Positions 7,456 through 13,540 are shown, numbered from the stretch's first letter. The stretch is DNA of 13,845 nt from Thermoflexales bacterium (GCA_017998555.1 JAGOCU010000029.1:1-13845), one strand, 5' to 3'. Notes: generated by a model not told the origin, from the letters alone. Program-made: numbers and translations.

Positions 7456-8544
7456 TTACTTGTCAACGCCGGTCACGACATTGCCGAGCATGAAGTAACG
7501 CTGGAAGATGATGAAGATACCGATCGGCAGGGTGATGGCGATCACGCCGCTGGCCATGGCCAGACCGGGAAAGGTGCCGAAGGTGTTGTTGAGCTGGGCC
7601 AGCCCCAGGGGAATGGTGTACAGATCTTCCTTGCCCGAGAGCATGATCAGCGGCCAGAAGTAGTCGTTCCACTTGAAGAAGAAGTGGAACATCGCGGCCG
7701 CCACAAAGGCCGGCATGATATTCGGGACGATGACTGAGACCAGGGTCCGCAGCGGGCCGGCCCCGTCAATCATGGCCGCTTCGTCCATCTCCTTGGGGAT
7801 CGACATGATGAATTGGCGAAGCAGGAAGATCTCGAAGGCGCTTCCGAAGAGGGCGGGCGCGATGAGCGGCAGAAAAGACTGCGACCAGCCGATCTTGGAG
7901 TAGAAGATCGCCAGCGGAATCCAGGTCACCTGCTGAGGCAGAAAGACCGTGGCGGTTAACACCCAGAACAGAATGTCCTTGCCCGGGAATTTGAAGCGCG
8001 CGTATCCATAGGCGACGATCGTGCACGAGATCAGGGTGAAGAACACGCTGACGACCGAGACGAAGAGCGAGTTCTTGAAGAGGTTGGTGAAATTCACCCG
8101 CCGCCAGGACTCGGTAATGCTGTCCAGGGTGAAGTAGGGGGTCCAATCCCGCTCAAGGGTGCGCCAGGAGCCCTTCCAGTTGATGGGGCCGGCAGCGGGA
8201 TTCGCGGGGTCGATGAAGTCGCTGTCTTCCCGCCCTTTGGTCAAGAGCGCCCAGTTCCTGACCCCATCGGCGGTCGGCACTTTGAGTATTGGCAGGACTT
8301 CCCCGTTGTATTCGAAGCTCGCGGCCGTGGCCGGATACCATGGCGTCTCGCCCCCGGCTTCGGTCATCTTGCGGTCATCCCGGAAAGCGGTGGTCAGCAT
8401 ATAAGCCAGCGGCAGCAAAAAGGCCGAGATGATCACGCCGGCCATCACCAGCATCAGCCCGGGTCCGATCATGCGTCGCGCCTGGCGGGCCAGGGCGGCA
8501 TTACTGCCGAGGGACATCAGGTTGGAATCTGCGTTTGAGGCCAT
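7456..8544 (-). CDS. CUT1 sugar ABC transporter permease, MalG/UgpE type, with long extracytoplasmic insertion
   Basis: Inner-membrane permease of 362 residues, longer than the usual 270-300. A first membrane helix at about 27-52 is followed by roughly 90 polar residues (about 60-150, including PTADGVRNWALLTKG and DFIDPANPAAGPINWKG) before the second helix near 158-178. The remaining helices are typical of MalG. The EAA loop that docks the ATPase is EMDEAAMIDGAGPL (252-265) with the conserved Gly261. The ATG at 8544 is chosen over upstream in-frame codons because AGGAG (8552-8556) is 7 nt before it. The gene starts 2 nt after the other permease stops and ends exactly where the GH5 gene begins. 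The insertion may contact the binding protein or substrate outside the membrane. Confidence 0.94.
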   Translation of the reverse strand: MASNADSNLMSLGSNAALARQARRMIGPGLMLVMAGVIISAFLLPLAYMLTTAFRDDRKMTEAGGETPWYPATAASFEYNGEVLPILKVPTADGVRNWALLTKGREDSDFIDPANPAAGPINWKGSWRTLERDWTPYFTLDSITESWRRVNFTNLFKNSLFVSVVSVFFTLISCTIVAYGYARFKFPGKDILFWVLTATVFLPQQVTWIPLAIFYSKIGWSQSFLPLIAPALFGSAFEIFLLRQFIMSIPKEMDEAAMIDGAGPLRTLVSVIVPNIMPAFVAAAMFHFFFKWNDYFWPLIMLSGKEDLYTIPLGLAQLNNTFGTFPGLAMASGVIAITLPIGIFIIFQRYFMLGNVVTGVDK

Positions 8545-8546
8545 GG

Positions 8547-9485
8547 CTAGTCTCCTGTGGCGTAGAACACCCATTTCTTCTGCGACGCGAACAAGCCAAT
8601 TGTGACGGCTCCGGCCAGGATGAAGAGGAACCAGGCCAGGGCCGAGGCATAGCCCATTTCGTTCAGCGTCCAGCCTGCCCGATACAGATACACGTTGTAG
8701 AACAGCGTGTTTCGATCAGGGTTTCCCGACAGCCCGCCCACCAGCATCGCGTTGCCGAAATACTGCATGGCGAAGATCAGGGCGAAGACCAGCCGGTAGA
8801 AGATCACCGAGGAAATCAGGGGCAGGGTGATCTGGAAGAATCGCCGGAACGGGCCGGCGCCGTCTACTTTGGCCGCCTCGTACATCTCCAGCGGCACGTT
8901 TTGCAGCGCGGCGATGTACTGGATCATGCCCGCCCCGATGAACCAGAATTCCAGGATAACCAGGGTGATGGTCACCCAGTTGGCGTCCCAGAACCAGCTC
9001 GGTCCCTCGATCCCGATGCCGCCCAACAAGCGATTGACCCAACCCGTCTGCACGTTGAAAACGCGCAGGAAGATCAGGGTTGCGGCGATTCCCGGAATGA
9101 TGGAGGGCAGGTAGAACAGGAAGCGAAATACCCCGCGCGCAGGCAACGTCTTGTTTGTGATCATCAACGCGATCAGCAGCGGCATGATGACGCTGAAGGG
9201 CACATAGATGAACATGAAGCGGAAGGTAACGAAACCCGACCAAATGGCCACGTCATCGGTGAAGATTCGCACGAAGTTGTCAAATCCGATGAACTTGATC
9301 TGGTCGGCCTTGACCGGGTCGTAGTTGGTAAAAGAGAAATAGAGCGAGATCCCCATCGGCAGGATCCACAGAAATAGCAAGCCAACCAGCCACGGGGCAA
9401 GCATGGTGAGGCCCAGGCGCGCCTCGCGTTTTTGCGCGCGTGACTTCGGAAGCGCTTGGGAAATGCGACTCGTCAAAGTGGCCAT
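8547..9485 (-). CDS. CUT1 sugar ABC transporter permease, MalF/UgpA type
   Basis: Inner-membrane permease of 312 residues with six hydrophobic segments. The first helix is about 27-50 and the EAA loop is EMYEAAKVDGAGPFRRF (200-216) with conserved Gly209. It pairs with the downstream MalG-like permease to form the translocation channel of a carbohydrate importer. The start is the ATG at 9485 (MATLTSRIS), with AGGAGG at 9489-9494. The frame stays open upstream to 9542, but that stretch is an intergenic hairpin, and the permease family normally starts with a short basic tail like the one chosen. No ATP-binding subunit is encoded alongside; CUT1 systems commonly share one encoded elsewhere. Confidence 0.95.
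   Translation of the reverse strand: MATLTSRISQALPKSRAQKREARLGLTMLAPWLVGLLFLWILPMGISLYFSFTNYDPVKADQIKFIGFDNFVRIFTDDVAIWSGFVTFRFMFIYVPFSVIMPLLIALMITNKTLPARGVFRFLFYLPSIIPGIAATLIFLRVFNVQTGWVNRLLGGIGIEGPSWFWDANWVTITLVILEFWFIGAGMIQYIAALQNVPLEMYEAAKVDGAGPFRRFFQITLPLISSVIFYRLVFALIFAMQYFGNAMLVGGLSGNPDRNTLFYNVYLYRAGWTLNEMGYASALAWFLFILAGAVTIGLFASQKKWVFYATGD
8552..8556 (-). promoter_or_regulatory. Ribosome-binding site fixing the second permease start
   Basis: AGGAG on the minus strand, 7 nt before the ATG at 8544. It lies inside the last codons of the upstream permease gene. Confidence 0.75.
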
Positions 9486-9488
9486 AAT

Positions 9489-9494
9489 CCTCCT
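9489..9494 (-). promoter_or_regulatory. Ribosome-binding site fixing the first permease start
   Basis: AGGAGG on the minus strand just upstream of the ATG at 9485 (3-nt spacing). It argues against the longer open frame that begins at 9542. Confidence 0.75.
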
Positions 9495-9507
9495 GCCGGG
9501 ATTGAGA

Positions 9508-9537
9508 GCGAGGGCAGGCAGTGCTGCCTGCCCTCGC
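9508..9537. repeat. GC-rich hairpin between binding-protein and permease genes
   Basis: A 13-bp perfect stem (9508-9520 with 9525-9537) with a GTGC tetraloop, in the 78-nt gap between the binding-protein stop (9564) and the permease start (9485). There is no U-run after it on the minus strand. Hairpins at this position in importer operons, such as that between malE and malF, are known to stabilise the upstream binding-protein mRNA or attenuate readthrough, giving more binding protein than permease. That role is inferred here. Confidence 0.88.
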
Positions 9538-9563
9538 GTCAACGGCGCTGAACGAAGTTCAGA

Positions 9564-11060
9564 CTACTTGGTCGCAGCTTCGTCGAAGATCTTCTGCAGA
9601 TCCTTCTCGAGCTTGGCGATCTCGTCGTCCATGTTCAGGCCGGCCTTGCCCTGGATGAGGGACTGGAAGTCCTGCATCCGCTGCTTGGCCTTGAGGTAGT
9701 TCGGGGTCAGGCTCTCGTGGCTCGGCACGTCCGGGTACGGAACGCTGTCCAGGAACACCTGCCAGGTCACGTCGCCGGGCTTGAACTTGAACTGAGTCTC
9801 CTTCGCGGTGAAGAAGGCAGCGCGCTCGGCGTCGCCGCTGGGCAGACCGCCGTACACCTGCTCGAGTTCCTTCGACTTCATGATGTCGAGCATGACGTTG
9901 AAGGCCGCATCCGGGTTCTTGCTGCCCTTCAGGATCGAGAAGGTGTCGCCGTGCATCTTAACGGTGATCTTGCCATCGGGGCCGGCGGGAACCACGCCCA
10001 CGCCCCACTGCTTCAGGTTGCCGCCTTCCATGCAGCACATGAACCAGCTGTGGGTGTAGCTCATGGCCACGTTGCCCGAGGCGAACTCGTTCGGCTTGGC
10101 GAGCAGTTCGCTGCCGGCCTCTTCGCCGCTCGGATAGAAGTTGTCCTTCCAAATCCCGTCATAGACCCACTTGTAGGCCTGCTTGTAGCTGTCGCTGACC
10201 TTGGCGGTCTTGCCGTCCGCGGCGACGATGCCGCCACCGCCGAACAGCACGGCCATGCCGCGCGAGTCCGACCACTGCTGGTTGAAGCCCCACTGGCGGG
10301 TCGTCTTGGCGTCAAAACCGGCCTGGGTGGCGTCCTTGCCGGCCTTGTCGACGGTCAGTTTCATGGCGACGTCGCGCAGGGTCGCCCACGTCCAATCCAC
10401 TTCCTTGCCATCCGGCATCTTGTACTTCTGGCCGAACTTGGTGGGCGGCGGGTTCATCTTGGCCTCGGCGAAGAGGGCCTTGTTGTAGAAGATCACGGCC
10501 GGGAACATCGCGTAGGGCAGGCCGACCTGTCCGTCGGGATCCTTGACGAAGTTCAGGAGCTGCTCGCTGAACTTGCTGGTGTCAACGTTGTACTTCTTGA
10601 TCAGAGGCGTGACATCGAGCAGGCCGCCGGCGAAGGCGGCGCGGCCGTCCTTGCCGACCGGTCCGATGATGTCCGGGTAGTTGCCCTGAGCGATCTGGGC
10701 CTTCAGGTTCTGCGCGGCAACCGCGTTGTCGACGATCTGGATGACGAGCTGATACTTGTCCTGCGACTTGTTGTACTTGTCAACCCAGGCCTTCTCGGGG
10801 ACGATCTGAGCTTCGCTCGAACCGGCGCCGAGGCCGACATACCAGGTCACGACCGTGCGATCAGCGGCCGGCTTGATGACTTCTTTGACGGTCTCCTTGA
10901 CGACTTCCTTGGTCACTTCGACCCGGACTTCCTTGGGGACCTCTTTGATGACTTCCTTGGTGATGATCTGGGGGGTGGGGGGCGTGCTCGCGCCGCAGGC
11001 CGCGAGGATCAGGCTGGTCGCTGCGACCAGGCCGGAAATGCGAATCAGGTTCGTTTTCAT
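9564..11060 (-). CDS. Extracellular solute-binding lipoprotein of CUT1 sugar ABC transporter
   Basis: A 498-residue family-1 sugar-binding protein. The N-terminal signal peptide ends in the lipobox LAAC with Cys22 as the lipidated residue. Residues 34-62 are a charged Lys-Glu-Val repeat that should form an extended or coiled stalk, often seen in Chloroflexota binding proteins. The mature ligand-binding domain starts near VVTWYVG (70-76), with PDIIGPVGKDGRAAFA and LPYAMFPAVIFYNKALF typical of maltose/oligosaccharide-binding proteins. Cys342-Cys343 form an adjacent pair of unknown significance. It should deliver oligosaccharides from GH5 action to the two permeases. The purine-rich GAGAGAGGG (11072-11080) is 11 nt from the ATG, a long spacing for a ribosome-binding site. 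In the 195-nt gap upstream I see the GAA-triloop hairpin and a 6-bp stem (11197-11202 with 11208-11213), but no confident promoter. Confidence 0.95.
   Translation of the reverse strand: MKTNLIRISGLVAATSLILAACGASTPPTPQIITKEVIKEVPKEVRVEVTKEVVKETVKEVIKPAADRTVVTWYVGLGAGSSEAQIVPEKAWVDKYNKSQDKYQLVIQIVDNAVAAQNLKAQIAQGNYPDIIGPVGKDGRAAFAGGLLDVTPLIKKYNVDTSKFSEQLLNFVKDPDGQVGLPYAMFPAVIFYNKALFAEAKMNPPPTKFGQKYKMPDGKEVDWTWATLRDVAMKLTVDKAGKDATQAGFDAKTTRQWGFNQQWSDSRGMAVLFGGGGIVAADGKTAKVSDSYKQAYKWVYDGIWKDNFYPSGEEAGSELLAKPNEFASGNVAMSYTHSWFMCCMEGGNLKQWGVGVVPAGPDGKITVKMHGDTFSILKGSKNPDAAFNVMLDIMKSKELEQVYGGLPSGDAERAAFFTAKETQFKFKPGDVTWQVFLDSVPYPDVPSHESLTPNYLKAKQRMQDFQSLIQGKAGLNMDDEIAKLEKDLQKIFDEAATK
10875..10961 (-). 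repeat. Coding repeat for the Lys-Glu-Val stalk of the binding protein
   Basis: Degenerate tandem repeat encoding residues 34-62 of the lipoprotein: TKEV, KEV, PKEV, VEVTKEVVKE, VKEV. It lies between the lipidated Cys22 and the ligand-binding domain, so it probably acts as a spacer that holds the domain away from the membrane. Confidence 0.85.
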
Positions 11061-11119
11061 GGGTATGTTTTCCCTCTCTCTTCGTATCTAGACTTTGGAG
11101 TCCCTCGCTGAGCCAATAT

Positions 11120-11164
11120 CCGGAGGCGAAATCCCCCGGTGAAGCCGGGGGATTTCGCCTCCGG
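11120..11164. repeat. Perfect 20-bp inverted repeat with GAA loop upstream of the binding-protein gene
   Basis: Arms 11120-11139 and 11145-11164 pair without mismatch, and T11140/G11144 can add a wobble pair closing a GAA loop. It sits 59 nt before the binding-protein ATG and about 90 nt after the lacI-type stop. No T-tract follows on the minus strand. The apex GGTGAAGCC closely resembles the GGCGAAGCC apex at 3724-3736 while the outer stem sequences differ, suggesting a common repeat class. Confidence 0.92.
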
Positions 11165-11255
11165 CACAGGATCAGTTCGTGACTCTTGCGACTCTCGGGC
11201 GCGCGGGGCGCCCAGAAACACAAGTTGGGGGTTGCGTTGGCGTTACTGGATGTCA

Positions 11256-12326
11256 TCACCTCCTTAATTGAGTGTCGCGCCGGCACGTTGACTCACGGAC
11301 GGTGAGGGCCACCGGCAGCACCAGTCTTGGCCCGCCAGTCTCGCCATCCGCCGCGGGGCCGGAGCCCCTTGGCATCAAGGTGTCGATCAAGCCGATCAGC
11401 ATTTCGACGGCGCGCCGCCCGCACTCGACCACCGGCTGGGTGATCGTTGTGAGGGCAGGGTGCGTCGTCGCGGACAGCGGGAAACCATCGAAACTGACGA
11501 TGGAGACGTCGTCCGGCACGCGCAGGCCGCGCGCCGCGAATGCGCGCATGGCCCCGGCCGCCATCATGTCGCTGGCGACGAAAAGCGCAGTGGGGGGCTT
11601 TTCAGCCAGACGCAGGCCGGCTGTAAAGCCGCTCTGTTCGGTGAAGTCGCCCTCGATGATGTGGGCGGGATCGATCGTCAGGCCGTGCCCGGCCATGGCC
11701 GATCGGAAGCCATCCAGCCGGTCCACTCCGGCAGACATGTAGGCCGGACCGGCGATGGTGCCGATACTGCAGTGCCCCAGAGACACCAGGTACTCCACCG
11801 CCATCCGCGCGCCACCGACATTGTCAACATCCACGCAGGGCAGGTCGGGATAGTCAAGCTGGCGCCCGGCCAGTACAAACGTAACGCCGAAGTCGATCAT
11901 CATCTTGGTCACCACGTCGCTGCGCGGCGAGGAGGCCATGACGATTCCATCGTGGTAACCGCTGGTGAAGATGCGCTTGTAGAGGTGCCCCCGCGCTTCG
12001 GGATCCGCCGGTTCATTCACCGTGAGCAGGGCCATGTAGAGGTCCAGGTCATGGCAGGCCGAGGCGACGCCTTCGGCCAGGGGTGGGAAGTAGGCGTCGT
12101 TAAACAGGCGCGCGACGGGTTCGGGGATGAGCAGGCCGATGGCGTTGGTCCGGCGGCGGGCAAGCGAGCGGGCAACGGCGTTGGGGTGGAAGTTGTGCTC
12201 GGCGATGACCCGCATGACCCGTTCACGGACTTCGGTCCGAATGTAGGGGCCACCGTTGATGACGCGTGAGACCGTGGCCCGGGATACCCCGGCCAACTCG
12301 GCGATCTGCTCCAGCGTCTGTGCCAT
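11256..12326 (-). CDS. LacI-family transcriptional repressor
   Basis: A 356-residue regulator. The helix-turn-helix LEQIAELAGVSRATVSRVIN occupies residues 5-24 and the hinge helix NAVARSLARRR 49-59. A periplasmic-binding-protein-like effector domain follows (NAIGLLIPEP at 61-70, then IVMASSP, CVDVDNVGGARMAVEYL, IGTIAGP, ALFVASDMMAAGAMRAFAARG and VSIVSFDGFP). The ATG at 12326 is chosen because the DNA-binding helix begins a few residues later, as in the family; the longer open frame to 12407 translates the operator array. The ribosome-binding site is weak. It probably senses an imported sugar and represses the cluster downstream, including itself, since the operator array sits on its own promoter. 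The last codons read AGG AGG TGA within a strong Shine-Dalgarno-like AAGGAGGTGAT. Confidence 0.95.
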   Translation of the reverse strand: MAQTLEQIAELAGVSRATVSRVINGGPYIRTEVRERVMRVIAEHNFHPNAVARSLARRRTNAIGLLIPEPVARLFNDAYFPPLAEGVASACHDLDLYMALLTVNEPADPEARGHLYKRIFTSGYHDGIVMASSPRSDVVTKMMIDFGVTFVLAGRQLDYPDLPCVDVDNVGGARMAVEYLVSLGHCSIGTIAGPAYMSAGVDRLDGFRSAMAGHGLTIDPAHIIEGDFTEQSGFTAGLRLAEKPPTALFVASDMMAAGAMRAFAARGLRVPDDVSIVSFDGFPLSATTHPALTTITQPVVECGRRAVEMLIGLIDTLMPRGSGPAADGETGGPRLVLPVALTVRESTCRRDTQLRR

Positions 12327-12366
12327 AACTGCGTCTTGACAGTCAATCGAAACCCGAATTGCGCTC

Positions 12367-12406
12367 TGAGAGCGGTCTCTGAGAGCGTTCTCAGAGAGCG
12401 CTCTCA
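12367..12406. promoter_or_regulatory. Three tandem LacI-type operators
   Basis: Three consecutive 13-bp units at 12368-12380, 12381-12393 and 12394-12406 match GAGAGCGNTCTCW. They differ only at positions 8 and 13. Each is a palindrome or near-palindrome around a central CG, the hallmark of LacI/GalR operators; 12394-12405 (GAGAGCGCTCTC) is perfect. They start at the -10 box and run over the predicted transcription start and leader of the repressor gene, so binding should block initiation. I see no further full copy in the window, including upstream of the binding-protein gene. Confidence 0.88.
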
Positions 12407-12435
12407 TAATCTAATGGATTCCTAAGATTTGTCAA
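12406..12435 (-). promoter_or_regulatory. Sigma-70-type promoter of the lacI-type gene
   Basis: Minus-strand -35 TTGACA (12430-12435) is a perfect consensus, and -10 GATTAT (12406-12411) lies after an 18-nt spacer. Initiation is expected near 12399, inside the first operator unit. This is the best promoter in the window. With no clear promoter before the binding-protein gene, it may drive much of the cluster. Confidence 0.75.
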
Positions 12436-12440
12436 GAGGC

Positions 12441-12469
12441 GAGAACCGGTTTACATGAAACGAGTTTCT
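12441..12469. promoter_or_regulatory. Two possible additional palindromic operators upstream of the lacI promoter
   Basis: GAGAACCGGTTTAC (12441-12454) contains the palindrome AACCGGTT with a central CG. TGAAACGAGTTTCT (12456-12469) has GAAAC/GTTTC half-sites. Both lie just upstream of the -35 box, and two further GTTTCA copies lie nearby (12476-12481 and 12493-12498). They resemble operators of other LacI-type regulators and are unlike the GAGAGCG array. Short palindromes arise by chance, so this is tentative. Confidence 0.35.
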
Positions 12470-12525
12470 GGTTTTGTTTCAGATTGATGACGTGTTTCAC
12501 GGCGGGTCGACCGTTATGTCGTCAA

Positions 12526-12558
12526 AGATGGAGCCCACCTGGAAGGTGGGCTCCATCT
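12526..12558. repeat. 15-bp inverted repeat with GGA triloop in the divergent gap
   Basis: Arms 12526-12540 and 12544-12558 are perfectly complementary around a GGA triloop. It lies 28 nt before the ATG of the DUF2071 gene and upstream of the lacI-type promoter, so if transcribed with DUF2071 it would be in the 5' leader. No T-tract follows on the plus strand and only a short TTT on the minus strand. I see no convincing plus-strand promoter here. Confidence 0.88.
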
Positions 12559-12586
12559 CGCGTCAGCCCGTGTAAAGTTGGCCCGC

Positions 12587-13393
12587 ATGAGCCCACAGCC
12601 CTACGACCCCGCTCAGTTGCTCGAGGCGCGCCTGAAGCCGCGCCCAGGCAACATCCTCACCGTGCGCACCCTGTTGCGCCACTTCGCCCTGATCAACTAC
12701 ACCCTGCCGCCAGAACGGCTGCGCCCTCACATCCCAACCGATCGTTTCGAGCTACAAACCGTTGAGATCAATGGCTTGCCCCAGGCCATGCTCAGCGCCG
12801 TGCCCTTTCTCGACGTCGACTTTCGCTTTGCCCGCCTCGCGCCCTGGCTGCGCTGGCAGTTCGGCCAGACCAACCACCGGGCCTACGTCATCGACCGGCA
12901 GACCGGCCTCCCCGGGGTGTGGTTCTTTGGCACCACCCTCGGTTCGCCCCTGGTTCACGCCGCGCGCGCGCTGTGGCGCATTCCCTGGCACCACGCCCAA
13001 TACCGTATCGACGTGCGCATTGATCCCGCCAGCGGCGCCTACGACCGCTATCGCTATGACGTGGACTCGACCTGGTGCGCGGCCCGGATTGACCTGCTGG
13101 GTGATGCCGCGCCAATCGGCCTGACCCCCGGCTTCGCAACGCTGGCCGAGCAAACGCTGGTTCTGACGCATCCGGTGGACGGCTTCTTCCATCGGCTGGA
13201 TGGCGCGCTGGGCGGCTACTCGATCTGGCATCCGCTGATGACGCTTTCCCAGGCCCGGCCGCGCGATCTTTGGTTCAGCCTGTATGAGCGGCTTGGGCTG
13301 CTGTCCGCCGCTGAGATGCAGCGCCCCCACTCGGTCTTCATCTGCCGTGAGGTGCCCTTCGAGGTCTATCTCCCGCCCCAGCTTCTCGTGTGA
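12587..13393 (+). CDS. DUF2071 / YqjF-like family protein
   Basis: A 268-residue protein assigned by its overall pattern to DUF2071 (YqjF-like, COG3361), a family related in fold to acetoacetate decarboxylase but without assigned function. Recognisable family segments are the N-terminal LPPERLRPHIP, followed by LSAVPFLDVDFRFA, NHRAYV, GVWFFGTTLGSPLV, YRYDVDSTW and the C-terminal DLWFSLYERLG. No signal peptide or membrane helix is obvious. The ATG at 12587 is preferred to a TTG at 12578; neither has a Shine-Dalgarno sequence. TAAAGT at 12573-12578 could be a -10 box giving a near-leaderless message, but there is no matching -35. It is divergent from the sugar cluster and probably not part of it. 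A long hairpin follows directly after its stop. Confidence 0.85.
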   Translation: MSPQPYDPAQLLEARLKPRPGNILTVRTLLRHFALINYTLPPERLRPHIPTDRFELQTVEINGLPQAMLSAVPFLDVDFRFARLAPWLRWQFGQTNHRAYVIDRQTGLPGVWFFGTTLGSPLVHAARALWRIPWHHAQYRIDVRIDPASGAYDRYRYDVDSTWCAARIDLLGDAAPIGLTPGFATLAEQTLVLTHPVDGFFHRLDGALGGYSIWHPLMTLSQARPRDLWFSLYERLGLLSAAEMQRPHSVFICREVPFEVYLPPQLLV

Positions 13394-13404
13394 CTTCCGG
13401 ATTT

Positions 13405-13483
13405 TTCATCCGCAGATTGCGCAGATTTGCGCCGATTGGATCAAAAAAGGAATCGGCGCAAATCTGCGTAATCTGCGGATGAA
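13405..13483. repeat. 33-bp inverted repeat with tandem 9-bp units in each arm
   Basis: Arms 13405-13437 and 13451-13483 pair over 33 positions with one exception (G13419/T13469), which is a G-U wobble in plus-strand RNA. The 13-nt loop is A-rich (13438-13450). The left arm contains 9-bp units CGCAGATTG, CGCAGATTT and GCGCCGATT (13411-13437). It starts 12 nt after the DUF2071 stop. No T-tract follows the stem, so an intrinsic terminator is not supported, although a transcript-end or mRNA-stabilising role is possible. It has the same design as 1577-1674. Confidence 0.93.
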
Positions 13484-13540
13484 CCCTGTTATCGGGCACA
13501 GCCAGTTGCTGACATGCGATACTCCGGCATCGTACCCGCC

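Noticed and set aside
9486..9542. N-terminal extension of the first permease
   Set aside because: It translates the intergenic hairpin, and AGGAGG directly precedes the ATG at 9485.
9717..11111. A 464-codon open frame on the plus strand
   Set aside because: It is antisense to the solute-binding lipoprotein, shows no recognisable domain and reads as low-complexity reversed codons.
10861..11256. Possible translationally coupled leader ORF after the repressor gene
   Set aside because: The Shine-Dalgarno to ATG spacing is only 2 nt, the product has no recognisable features, and it runs out of frame through the binding-protein signal peptide.
13394..13540. Possible CRISPR-like repeats in the 9-bp units
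   Set aside because: The units are contiguous within the arms of one hairpin, with no spacers and no cas genes nearby.
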